Of a stretch of 64,000 nt of DNA, positions 27,265 to 34,472 are shown piece by piece; within the stretch, counting starts at the first letter, position 1; every line of letters begins with the position of its first letter. The position numbers and the translations under genes are program-made. A model generated the notes under the pieces. That model was given only the letters and a program-made list of their open reading frames with translations, did not search any database and had not been told where the DNA came from. Source of the stretch: VRUE01 sp963753245 (lineage in GTDB: Bacteria > Actinomycetota > Thermoleophilia > Solirubrobacterales > 70-9); NCBI GenBank assembly GCA_963753245.1, contig CAVWBK010000002.1:682001-746000 (forward strand), written 5' to 3'.

Positions 27265-27642
27265 ATGAGCGACTACTCGATCAAGAATCTGATGGAGGTG
27301 CAGGACGCCTCGACCACCGAGGGCCTCGAGGTGCGCATGGCGCGCAAGCACCTCGACTCCAGTGAGCTCGGCGTCAGCTATTTCCGCTACCCGCCAAATC
27401 ATCATTCCACCGGCGGTCACCGCCACGAGGTGCAGGAGGAGGCCTATCTCGTCCTCGGCGGCTCGGGCCAGATCAAGCTCGACGATGAGACCGTCGAGCT
27501 GCGCAGGTGGGACGTTGTCCGCGTCGCACCGAGCGTCGTTCGCGGCTTCGACGCAGGGCCCGAGGGCCTTGAGCTGATCGCGATCGGCGGCGCCAAGCCC
27601 GAGGGCGGCGACGGCGTCCGGGTCGACGAGATCTGGCCCTGA
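27265..27642 (+). CDS. single-domain cupin protein
   Basis: The ATG at 27265 gives 125 residues. The cupin motif 1 is HRHEVQEEAYLVLGGSG, with metal ligands His-His-Glu, and the second motif lies around VRVAPSVVRGFDAGPEGLEL. The preceding His-rich NHHSTGGH may add a ligand. Single-domain cupins range from isomerases to dioxygenases and sensors, and no partner gene indicates which. It is 34 bp after the GST gene and is followed by hairpin element copy d. Confidence 0.8.
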   Translation: MSDYSIKNLMEVQDASTTEGLEVRMARKHLDSSELGVSYFRYPPNHHSTGGHRHEVQEEAYLVLGGSGQIKLDDETVELRRWDVVRVAPSVVRGFDAGPEGLELIAIGGAKPEGGDGVRVDEIWP

Positions 27643-27751
27643 GCGTTCAGGTCTTTTTTTTCATCGGCCGACGATTAGACCTCGAAAAACCGGGTAGGCG
27701 GCCCAAGAGAGACGTTCGTCGGCCCTGATCCAAACCCGGGCCGGCCCAGAG

Positions 27752-27818
27752 TTCTCTCCTCCCTGATGTATCCCCAGAAGACGCCCCGCCTCCCCCGCGG
27801 GGCGTCTTTTGTTGCTAT
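27752..27818 (+). ncRNA. dispersed hairpin element, copy d (terminator-like)
   Basis: The C/U leader (TTCTCTCCTCCCTGATGTAT) is conserved with changes. The hairpin is AGACGCCCCGC/GCGGGGCGTCT followed by TTTTGTTG. Several base pairs differ from copies a-c, yet both arms change together, which is covariation supporting an RNA structure. Here it lies after the plus-strand cupin gene and could act as its terminator. The second hairpin is absent. Confidence 0.5.
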
Positions 27819-27839
27819 GAGCGTCGCCTGGGCGGCAGC

Positions 27840-27869
27840 TTGACATGTGACTAATTAGTCACCTATAAT
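27840..27869 (+). promoter_or_regulatory. arsR-type promoter with 16-bp palindromic operator
   Basis: TTGACA at 27840-27845 and TATAAT at 27864-27869 are perfect -35 and -10 boxes separated by 18 bp. The spacer is almost filled by the perfect palindrome GTGACTAATTAGTCAC at 27847-27862, the expected position for an autorepressor site. The -10 box ends seven bases before the ATG of the ArsR-type gene, so the mRNA is predicted to start at or next to that ATG and be leaderless. Confidence 0.8.
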
Positions 27870-27876
27870 CAGCCGC

Positions 27877-28185
27877 ATGGACGAGGTCTTCAAGGCGCTG
27901 GCCGACCCGACTCGTCGCGAGCTGCTCGACCAGCTCTACCGCGAGGATGGGCAATCTCTCGGCTCGCTTGAAAAAGGGCGAGAGATGACGCGCTTTGGCG
28001 TGATGAAGCACCTGGGGGTGCTCGAGGAGGCGGGCCTGGTGAGAACCAGGCGGCGCGGCCGCGAAAAGCTCCACTTCCTCAACCCCGTCCCGATCCGGCT
28101 GATCCACGACCGCTGGGTGAGCAAGTACGCCGAACCCTGGGCCGCCGGGCTGGTGGCACTCAAGAACGAGATCGAGGAGGAATAG
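27877..28185 (+). CDS. ArsR-family transcriptional regulator
   Basis: The 102-residue winged-helix protein starts FKALADPTRRELLDQL, the standard ArsR/SmtB opening. The recognition helix lies around MTRFGVMKHLGVLEEAGLV and the wing around TRRRGREKLHFLN. No metal-binding Cys pair (ELCVCDL type) is present, so it belongs to the non-metal group usually paired with AHSA1 proteins. The following gene is exactly that and starts 3 bp downstream. It probably binds the palindrome in its own promoter. Confidence 0.9.
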   Translation: MDEVFKALADPTRRELLDQLYREDGQSLGSLEKGREMTRFGVMKHLGVLEEAGLVRTRRRGREKLHFLNPVPIRLIHDRWVSKYAEPWAAGLVALKNEIEEE

Positions 28186-28187
28186 AG

Positions 28188-28640
28188 ATGGAGAAGGTTT
28201 TCGAGATCTACATCAAGACCACACCGAAGCGCCTCTGGCAGGCGATCGTCGACCCTGCGCAGAGACGCCGCTTCAGCTTCGGAATCGGAGTCGAGTCCGA
28301 TTGGACGCCGGGTTCGCGGTATCAGGGGCTGACGCCCGCGATGGCGACTCCGATGATCGCCGGTGAGAACCTCGAGGTCGACCCGCCGAAGCGGCTCGTG
28401 CAGAGCTTCAATGCACTTTGGAGTGAGCAGGTCGAGGCCGAAGGCACCTCCCGTGTCATCTGGGAGATCGAGCAGGTCGAGGATTCGTGCCGGCTGACGG
28501 TCACCCACGAAGCGCTGCCCGAGGCCGCCAACTCAGAACTCTACGGCGGCTGGCCGATGATCCTCTCGGGCCTAAAGACGCTGCTCGAGACCGGCGAGGA
28601 TCTGACCACGCCGGGATCGCTGCGCTACTCGCCCAGGTAG
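28188..28640 (+). CDS. SRPBCC/AHSA1-domain protein
   Basis: The 150-residue protein matches the AHSA1-like START/SRPBCC fold. EKVFEIYIKTTPKRLWQAIV is the first strand and helix, and the C-terminal long helix is GGWPMILSGLKTLLETG. The fold binds hydrophobic ligands in a central cavity. It follows the ArsR gene by two bases with GAGGAGGAAT as ribosome site, forming a two-gene operon widespread in bacteria. The ligand is unknown. Confidence 0.85.
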   Translation: MEKVFEIYIKTTPKRLWQAIVDPAQRRRFSFGIGVESDWTPGSRYQGLTPAMATPMIAGENLEVDPPKRLVQSFNALWSEQVEAEGTSRVIWEIEQVEDSCRLTVTHEALPEAANSELYGGWPMILSGLKTLLETGEDLTTPGSLRYSPR

Positions 28641-28822
28641 CGGGTCAAAGGAACGGCAAGGGGCCGCCGCTCCCGGTCGGAATTGGTCGTCCACGTCCCA
28701 CGGACCTCAGAACAAGGCGCGGGTGCCCGGACTTGACGGCACGGTCAAACCGCCCTTCCCGGCGGCCGACCGCTTCCCGGACAGCGGTCCGCCTGCCTGC
28801 CGGATCCGCTTACAGAGGTACA

Positions 28823-28885
28823 CATCTCCTCTCCCTGTAGTAACCCCAGATACGCCCGGCGGCTAGGCCCGGCGCTCCTGCTCGT
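28823..28885 (+). ncRNA. dispersed hairpin element, copy e (degenerate)
   Basis: The leader CTGTAGTAACCCCAGA and its upstream ACATCTCCTCTCC are clearly related to copies a-d. Similarity to copy a even extends upstream (AGAGGTACACATCTC against AGAGATACATATCTC). The GC hairpin is lost or changed (CGCCCGGCGGCT and onward) and no T-run follows. It lies between the AHSA1 gene and the 3' end of dxs. It marks the far boundary of the accessory island. Confidence 0.45.
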
Positions 28886-28939
28886 CACTGAAGAGACGGC
28901 GGAAGGCTACTGGATTGAGCGCATTGGTTCAAGCCCGAT

Positions 28940-30979
28940 TCAGGCGCGGCCAAAAGCGGGCTCGCCGGAGCGCAATGCGGCGAGCACGCGCTCGGCCACC
29001 CCCTCGCCGGTGAGACCGACCTCGGCGCGCAGGAGGGCCGGCTTGCCGTGCGTCACGTAGCGGTCCGGGAGTCCGATTCGCAGGACCCGGGCGCGCTCCT
29101 CGCGGCGCTCTGCGAAGGCGTCCTCGAGGTGCTCGAGGACCGCCGAGCCAAAGCCTCCGGGCAAGACGTTCTCCTCGATCGTGACCAACAGGTCGTGGCC
29201 GATCGCCAAGCGCTCCAAGAGCTCGCTATCCAACGGCTTGGCGAAGCGCGCATCGGCGACCGTGGGATTCAGATCGTGGGCGCCCAGGGCCTCGGCTGTG
29301 GCCAGCGCCACCGAGACGCCGTAGCCGTAGCCCAAGAGAGCAACTCGCTCACCGCCGCAGAGCAGCTCGCCACTACCGATCGGGATCTCGCCTGGCTCGC
29401 GGGGAGGCTCAGCTCCCTCGCCAGCCCCACGCGGGTAGCGCAGCGCCGCGGGGCCATCGTGGGCGATCGCGGTGCGCAGCATGTGCACGAGCATCGCCTC
29501 ATCGCGCGGCGCCATGACCACGACATTGGGAATTGGGCGAAAGTAGGAGATGTCAAAGGCGCCGTGATGGGTCGGGCCGTCATCGCCGACCAGCCCGGCG
29601 CGATCCATGGCGAAGGTGACGTCGAGCTCCTGCAGGCAGACGTCGTGGATGATCTGGTCATAGGCTCGCTGCAGGAAGGTCGAGTAGATCGCGCAGACCG
29701 GCTTGGCTCCCTGGATCGCGAGCCCCGAGGCGAGTAGCACCGCGTTCTGCTCGGCGATGCCAACGTCGTAGTAGCGCTCCGGCACTTCTTCGGCGAGCTT
29801 CTGCAGGCCCGTCCCCCCCGCCATCGCGGCGGTGATTCCGATCACGCGTGGGTCGCGGCGGGCCTCGCTAACCATCGCCTCGGCAAAGACCTGGGTGTAT
29901 TGGGGCGGGGAGCCGGCGGCGGGTGGGCGCTCGAGTCGCTCCGGCGCGATCGCCTCGGGCGAATCAGACTCCTTGACCGGAATCGGCTTCGGGGCCGGCG
30001 AGCCGTTGACGATCGATTTCGGCTTCGCCGCATGCCATTTCTCCATCCCCTCCAGACCACCCTCCTCGGCGGGGGCGAAACCCTTGCCCTTGACGGTGTG
30101 GATATGGACAACCACCGGGCGTTCGGCGTCAAAGGCCTCGCGCAGCGCCTCGCGCAGTGCCGCCACATCATGGCCATCGATCACCCCCATGTAGGCGAGG
30201 TCGAGCTCCTCAAAGAAAAGTCCCGGGGCCCAGTAGGCCTTGACCGCGGACTTGATCTCCGGACCGAGCCGCTCGATCCGCTTGCCGAGGCCGAGCGGCA
30301 ACCTGGTGAGGCGGTCCTCGACCCCCTCGCGGGCGTGGTAGAGGCGAGGGTTCAGCCGCACCCGATTGAAGTAGCGTGAGAGCGCGCCGACATTGGGCGA
30401 GATCGACATCCCATTGTCATTGAGGACGATCACGATTGGTGTCTGCAGGCCACCGGCCGCGTGCATCGCCTCATAGGCGACGCCGCCGGTCAGGGCGCCG
30501 TCGCCGATTACCGCCGCGACTCTGCCGTCCTCGCCTATCCCCTTGCGCATCGCCTCCTTGAGGCCGACCGCATAGCCGATCGAGGTCGAGGCGTGTCCGG
30601 CGCCCATGATGTCGTGCTCGGACTCAAAGATCGAGCAAAACGGCGCCAGGCCCTGGTACTGGCGGATCGTCGCCAGCCCCTTACGGCGCCCGGTGAGAAT
30701 CTTGTGCGGATAGGCCTGATGGCCGACATCCCAGAGCACCTTGTCGCGCGGGGAATCGAGCAGGCTGTGCAGGGCGACGGCGAGCTCGCAGGTGCCGAGG
30801 TTGGCGCCAAAGTGGCCGCCGATCTCACCGATCGTGTCGATGATGTAGGCGCGCATCTCCTGCGCGAGTTGCTGCAGCTCGGCGTCGCTTAGCCCGTGCA
30901 GGTCCGCCGGCTCAGAGATGCCCTCGAGCAGGCGCTCCCGACGATCGTCATCCTCGGGTTTGTGGGCGGCTGAGCTCAT
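28940..30979 (-). CDS. dxs: 1-deoxy-D-xylulose-5-phosphate synthase
   Basis: DXS condenses pyruvate and glyceraldehyde-3-phosphate, the first step of the MEP isoprenoid pathway. The thiamine-diphosphate motif is GDGALTGG near residue 155, with NDN in VIVLNDNGMSIS. The catalytic Glu is in VGIAEQNAV near 405, and HQAYPHKILTGR near 88 is a DXS hallmark. Length 679 is a little above average. The ATG overlaps the stop of the polyprenyl synthase gene by 4 bp. Confidence 0.97.
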   Translation of the reverse strand: MSSAAHKPEDDDRRERLLEGISEPADLHGLSDAELQQLAQEMRAYIIDTIGEIGGHFGANLGTCELAVALHSLLDSPRDKVLWDVGHQAYPHKILTGRRKGLATIRQYQGLAPFCSIFESEHDIMGAGHASTSIGYAVGLKEAMRKGIGEDGRVAAVIGDGALTGGVAYEAMHAAGGLQTPIVIVLNDNGMSISPNVGALSRYFNRVRLNPRLYHAREGVEDRLTRLPLGLGKRIERLGPEIKSAVKAYWAPGLFFEELDLAYMGVIDGHDVAALREALREAFDAERPVVVHIHTVKGKGFAPAEEGGLEGMEKWHAAKPKSIVNGSPAPKPIPVKESDSPEAIAPERLERPPAAGSPPQYTQVFAEAMVSEARRDPRVIGITAAMAGGTGLQKLAEEVPERYYDVGIAEQNAVLLASGLAIQGAKPVCAIYSTFLQRAYDQIIHDVCLQELDVTFAMDRAGLVGDDGPTHHGAFDISYFRPIPNVVVMAPRDEAMLVHMLRTAIAHDGPAALRYPRGAGEGAEPPREPGEIPIGSGELLCGGERVALLGYGYGVSVALATAEALGAHDLNPTVADARFAKPLDSELLERLAIGHDLLVTIEENVLPGGFGSAVLEHLEDAFAERREERARVLRIGLPDRYVTHGKPALLRAEVGLTGEGVAERVLAALRSGEPAFGRA

Positions 30980-31842
30980 GCGTCTCTGGTGAATATGTAG
31001 TCGGCGATCTGCATTAAATCCTCGCGCCCCGGCGAAGCGTCGGCCTCAAGCAGCGCGGCGGTCGCCTTTGCATGGGATTCGGCCGCGAGCTCGCGCGCGC
31101 GATCGAGGCCAAAGAGGCTGACGTAGGTGATTTTTCCATGTCGCTCATCGCTTCCATGGGGCTTGCCGAGCCGCTCGTCGCTCCCGATGACGTCGAGTAT
31201 GTCGTCGACGATTTGAAAGAGGACGCCCAGCTCACTGGCGAAGCGGCGATAGCGAATTGTCTCAGGTTCGCCGACTTCCTCGAGAATGATTACGACTCCA
31301 ACGCTCGCCTCGATCAGTCGTCCGGTCTTCAGCGCGTGTAGGGCGCGCAGCGCCGAGGGATCAGCGGCGACACCGGTGACGTCCGCGTACTGACCGCCGA
31401 CCATGCCCTCGACTCCGGTCGCCGCGCTCAGCTCAGCCAGTGCCGCGAGCACCCGCTGTGGATCGCCGGGCTGCTCGCTGAAGATCCGCACCGCTTCGGC
31501 GAAGAGCCCATCGCCGGCCAGAATCGCGACGTCCTCGCCGAACTTGACATGGGAGGTCGGCAGGCCCCGACGCAGCTCGTCATCATCCATCGCCGGCAGG
31601 TCGTCGTGGATCAGGGAGTAGGTATGGATTAGCTCGATCGCGCAGGCGGCCGGCAGGAAACGCTCGGGCTGGCCGCCAAGCGCGCGGGCCGTGGCCAAAG
31701 CGAGGACCGGCCGAACCCGCTTGCCGCCGGCCAGCAAGGAGTAGCGCATCGCCTCCTCGAGACCGGCGGTCGACGCCCTCCCCGAGAAGCGCAGCCCCTC
31801 GAGCGCCCCGTCGATCATCACCCGCAGGTCGTCGGGATACAT
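30976..31842 (-). CDS. polyprenyl diphosphate synthase (FPP/GGPP synthase type)
   Basis: This trans-isoprenyl diphosphate synthase (288 residues) has the first aspartate-rich motif DDLPAMDDDELRRG near residue 79 and the second, VDDILD, near 210. These bind the magnesium-diphosphates of allylic substrate and IPP. The short insertion in the first motif is typical of bacterial FPP synthase (IspA). Chain length (C15 or C20) cannot be fixed from inspection. It lies between dxs and the xseB-like gene, the common isoprenoid arrangement. Confidence 0.9.
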   Translation of the reverse strand: MYPDDLRVMIDGALEGLRFSGRASTAGLEEAMRYSLLAGGKRVRPVLALATARALGGQPERFLPAACAIELIHTYSLIHDDLPAMDDDELRRGLPTSHVKFGEDVAILAGDGLFAEAVRIFSEQPGDPQRVLAALAELSAATGVEGMVGGQYADVTGVAADPSALRALHALKTGRLIEASVGVVIILEEVGEPETIRYRRFASELGVLFQIVDDILDVIGSDERLGKPHGSDERHGKITYVSLFGLDRARELAAESHAKATAALLEADASPGREDLMQIADYIFTRDA

Positions 31843-31863
31843 CAGCGGCGCCGGGGCGCGACG

Positions 31864-32073
31864 CTAGTCATTGTTCTCTGACTCGCGCACCCGGCGGTTG
31901 GCCTCCTCGACCGCCTCCGAGGAGAGCTCGGCCGCCTCGCGGGCGAGCTCAGCGGCGCGGGTGTCATCGGCCTGGGCGCCCTCGAGCTCAGCGGCAATCG
32001 CCTGCAGTCGCTGCGAGATCTCTCCCATCCTGCTCATAAGGAGAACCTTCCCCTGTTCTTTCTGAGATCTCAT
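31864..32073 (-). CDS. small helical protein, XseB-like
   Basis: The start ATG at 32073 overlaps the nusB stop (ATGA) and gives 69 residues. The C-terminal 55 residues form a helical hairpin (ISQRLQAIAAELEGAQADDT, then EAVEEANRRVRESEN). In position and size it resembles exonuclease VII small subunit, which sits between nusB and ispA in many genomes. The match to XseB is weak, however, and no xseA is in the window. It could be an unrelated small coiled-coil protein. Confidence 0.45.
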   Translation of the reverse strand: MRSQKEQGKVLLMSRMGEISQRLQAIAAELEGAQADDTRAAELAREAAELSSEAVEEANRRVRESENND

Positions 32074-32450
32074 CTCCCCACCTCCTCGCGCTCGCGCACG
32101 ATCGCGCCGAGCACCCCGTTTATGAAGCCGGGCGCCTCGGCGCCGCAATACTCCTTGGCGATCTCGATCGCCTCATCGATCGCGATCTCATGCGGTAACT
32201 CGGTGAATTCGATCTCAAACAGTGCGACCCGCATCACGTTGAGGTCAAGCGGTGCAAGGCGCTCCACGGCCCATCCCTTGGCGTGGGCAGCGATCTCATC
32301 GTCGAGCTCTTCGCGGTGGGCGTCCACCCCTTCGGCGAGCTCGCGGGTCAGGGGCCGTGATTGGGCGAGCAGCTCAACCAGGGGTCGACCGGTCACGTCA
32401 CGCTGATAGCTGACGAAGACGGCGTCGCGGCGTTGATCGGATCGGCGCAC
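32070..32450 (-). CDS. nusB: transcription antitermination factor NusB
   Basis: NusB (126 residues) is an all-helical RNA-binding protein that with NusE supports rRNA antitermination. The conserved C-terminal block is NVMRVALFEIEFTELPHEIA followed by INEAIEIAKEYC-like IDEAIEIAKEYCG and FINGVLGAI. The N-terminus RRSDQRRDAVFVSYQRDVTG has the R-x-A-x-x-x-L-Y-x-x-D-type start in degraded form. It lies 20 bp after efp, the conserved efp-nusB pair. Confidence 0.92.
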   Translation of the reverse strand: MRRSDQRRDAVFVSYQRDVTGRPLVELLAQSRPLTRELAEGVDAHREELDDEIAAHAKGWAVERLAPLDLNVMRVALFEIEFTELPHEIAIDEAIEIAKEYCGAEAPGFINGVLGAIVREREEVGR

Positions 32451-32470
32451 GGCACCACCATATTGGCGCT

Positions 32471-33031
32471 TCAGGCGCGCGAAACGTACTCGCCGCTGCG
32501 CGTATCGATCCTGACCACCTCGCCCTCCTCAATGAAGAGCGGAACCTGCACCGAAACCCCTGACTCAAGCGTCGCCGGCTTGCTGCCCCCGCCCGAGGCG
32601 GTGTCGCCCTTGACGCCGGGCTCTGTCGTGCTCACCTTCATGTCAATTGCGCTCGGCAGCTGAACGTCGCTGGGGCGCTCGTCAACGAAGAGAACATCGA
32701 CCTCGGCATTGGGCAACAACCAGCGCATCGCATCGCCGATCACATCGGACGCGATCTCGATCTGCTCGTAATCGCGGTTGTCCATGAAGACCGCCGCCTC
32801 GCCGGAGTCATAGAGGTACTGCATCTTGCGCGATTCGGTGCGCACCGGGCGAAACTTCTCGCCGGCGCGGAAGGTTTTGTCGAGCACCGAGCCGTCGTCG
32901 AGCTTGCGCAACTTGGTGCGCACAAAGGCACCGCCCTTGCCCGGCTTGACGTGCTGGAAATCGACAATCTTGAAGATCGTGCCGTCGATTTCGATATGCG
33001 AGCCGTTCTTGAACTGGTTGGTCGAGATCAC
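32471..33031 (-). CDS. efp: translation elongation factor P
   Basis: EF-P (186 residues from GTG 33031) relieves ribosome stalling at polyproline. The frame is open to 33241 but the extra residues lack family features, while ISTNQFKNGSHIEIDG directly after the GTG is the normal N-terminus. Three OB-like domains are present. The tip loop KPGKGGAF puts Lys32 at the position that contacts the peptidyl-tRNA. Actinobacterial EF-Ps carry an unmodified or differently supported Lys here. It leads the efp-nusB unit. Confidence 0.95.
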   Translation of the reverse strand: MISTNQFKNGSHIEIDGTIFKIVDFQHVKPGKGGAFVRTKLRKLDDGSVLDKTFRAGEKFRPVRTESRKMQYLYDSGEAAVFMDNRDYEQIEIASDVIGDAMRWLLPNAEVDVLFVDERPSDVQLPSAIDMKVSTTEPGVKGDTASGGGSKPATLESGVSVQVPLFIEEGEVVRIDTRSGEYVSRA

Positions 33032-33105
33032 GGCTGCGAATCCTAGACGCAGCTGGCGGGTTAGCGATGGTGATGCCTGTAATCTGTGCGCTGAGGGGGG
33101 ACTGA

Positions 33106-33597
33106 ATGCGAGGGATGCTGACGACAGCCTTTTTGGCACTCGCCGTGACATTGATCGCGGCCGCGGCCGCCTGGGCTGAAGAAGCCCCTGTGCCGACCCG
33201 CGAAGGCTACGTTGCGACGGTCGACCCGATCTGCAAGGCAAACACTGATCAGAACAAACGGATCCTCAAGGGCGCCAGCGACAAAGTCAACGCCGGCAAG
33301 CTCGCCCAGGCGGGCTCCCAGTTCACCCGAGCAGCGGCGGCTTTTGGCAAGTCGGTGAAGGAAATCACCGCGGTCCCGCGCCCCCCCGCGGACAGCGCGC
33401 GGCTGGAAAAGTGGTTCAGCTTCTTGGATATCATCCAGGCGAACCTGGGCAAAGTCGGCAAGGCGCTGAAGGAAGGCGACAAGGTGAAGGCCGTTCACGA
33501 AAAAATTCGCGCCGAACGCAGCAGTAACGCGGCCAACAATGTCAGCTTCGTCTTCGGCTTCAAGTACTGCCACCTGGCGGCCTCGCAGTTCAAATAG
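33106..33597 (+). CDS. secreted protein of unknown function
   Basis: The ATG at 33106, preceded by GAGGGGGG, opens a 163-residue protein with a clear signal peptide (MRGMLTTAFLALAVTLIAAA, then AWAEE). The mature part is helical and charged, with one early cysteine (VDPICKAN) and one late (FKYCHLAA), likely a disulfide. Small exported helical proteins of this shape are common in Thermoleophilia; function unknown. It is divergent from efp (74 bp) and overlaps the SDR gene tail-to-tail by 8 bp. Confidence 0.7.
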   Translation: MRGMLTTAFLALAVTLIAAAAAWAEEAPVPTREGYVATVDPICKANTDQNKRILKGASDKVNAGKLAQAGSQFTRAAAAFGKSVKEITAVPRPPADSARLEKWFSFLDIIQANLGKVGKALKEGDKVKAVHEKIRAERSSNAANNVSFVFGFKYCHLAASQFK

Positions 33598-34405
33598 GCC
33601 CTCGGTGGGCTCCTTCCTCGGCGGTGCTGGTCGTCAACGAGCTCGCCGCGCCACCGGAGAGGACCCGGCGCACAAGTCCGGGAGCGATCATGCGCAAGAT
33701 CGCCGCCAGCGCGTAGGGACGAGGGACATAGCGCTCCGCCTTCCCACCCGGACCGACCTCAACGATCGCCTCGGCGACCCGCTCGGGTTTGGAGACGACC
33801 CAGCGAGTGATCGCCTTCTGGCGCAACTCGGTCGCCGGAAACCCCTCGGTGGCGATGAACCCCGGCAAGACGAGGCCGACGTGCACAGCGCCGGAGCGCT
33901 CCTCGGCATAGAGCGAGTCGCTCCAGCCGATCAGCGCGAACTTGCTCGCCGAGTAGGCACCCGTACGGGCACGGGCGACCCGGCCCGCGGTGCTTGCGAC
34001 GTTGACGATCGAGGATGGGCTCGAGCCTCGCAGCAACGGCAGCAGGGCCTCGCTGAGACGCACGACCGCGTCGAAGTTCAGCTCCATATGGCGGTGAACG
34101 TTCGCGTAGCCGCTCTCGGCAAAGCTCCCGCGCCAGGCCGCACCGGCGTTATTGACGAGCAGTGTGAGGCGACCGAGATGGTCCTCGACATGGGCGCGCA
34201 CACGCTCGGGCGCCTCGGGCTCGGTCAGGTCGACTGCGATCTGGCTGGCCGCGCAGGGCAACGAGTCGGCCAGAGCGCGGAGGCGATCCTCGCGCCGCGC
34301 GACGAGCACCAGCTCGGCTCCGGGCTCGCGCGCGAGACGACGCGCGGTTGCCTCGCCGATTCCACTAGACGCTCCGGTGATAACCGCTGCGATCGGTGTG
34401 TTCAC
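33590..34405 (-). CDS. short-chain dehydrogenase/reductase
   Basis: The 271-residue classical SDR starts at GTG 34405. It has the cofactor motif TGASSGIGEATA, the NNAG motif (LLVNNAGAAWRG), the catalytic Ser in VNVASTAG and the Tyr/Lys pair in GAYSASKFALIG. Arg/Arg after the second strand (LVARREDRL) suggests NADP preference. The substrate is unknown. It is divergent from the M42 peptidase gene by 67 bp and overlaps the secreted-protein gene convergently. Confidence 0.88.
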   Translation of the reverse strand: MNTPIAAVITGASSGIGEATARRLAREPGAELVLVARREDRLRALADSLPCAASQIAVDLTEPEAPERVRAHVEDHLGRLTLLVNNAGAAWRGSFAESGYANVHRHMELNFDAVVRLSEALLPLLRGSSPSSIVNVASTAGRVARARTGAYSASKFALIGWSDSLYAEERSGAVHVGLVLPGFIATEGFPATELRQKAITRWVVSKPERVAEAIVEVGPGGKAERYVPRPYALAAILRMIAPGLVRRVLSGGAASSLTTSTAEEGAHRGPI

Positions 34406-34472
34406 ATCGGAAAACCTATTTGAAACCCGGCTGGACGCATGCCGCCGCAATCGACATACTGCCTGCTGCCAA

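Noticed and set aside
18486..27846. Minus-strand frames across the hairpin elements sharing a peptide like RKRPSGEEGRILGLL (at copies a, c and d).
   Set aside because: The shared peptide follows from the shared DNA. The frames start and end in unrelated sequence, and the changes preserve hairpin pairing rather than protein.
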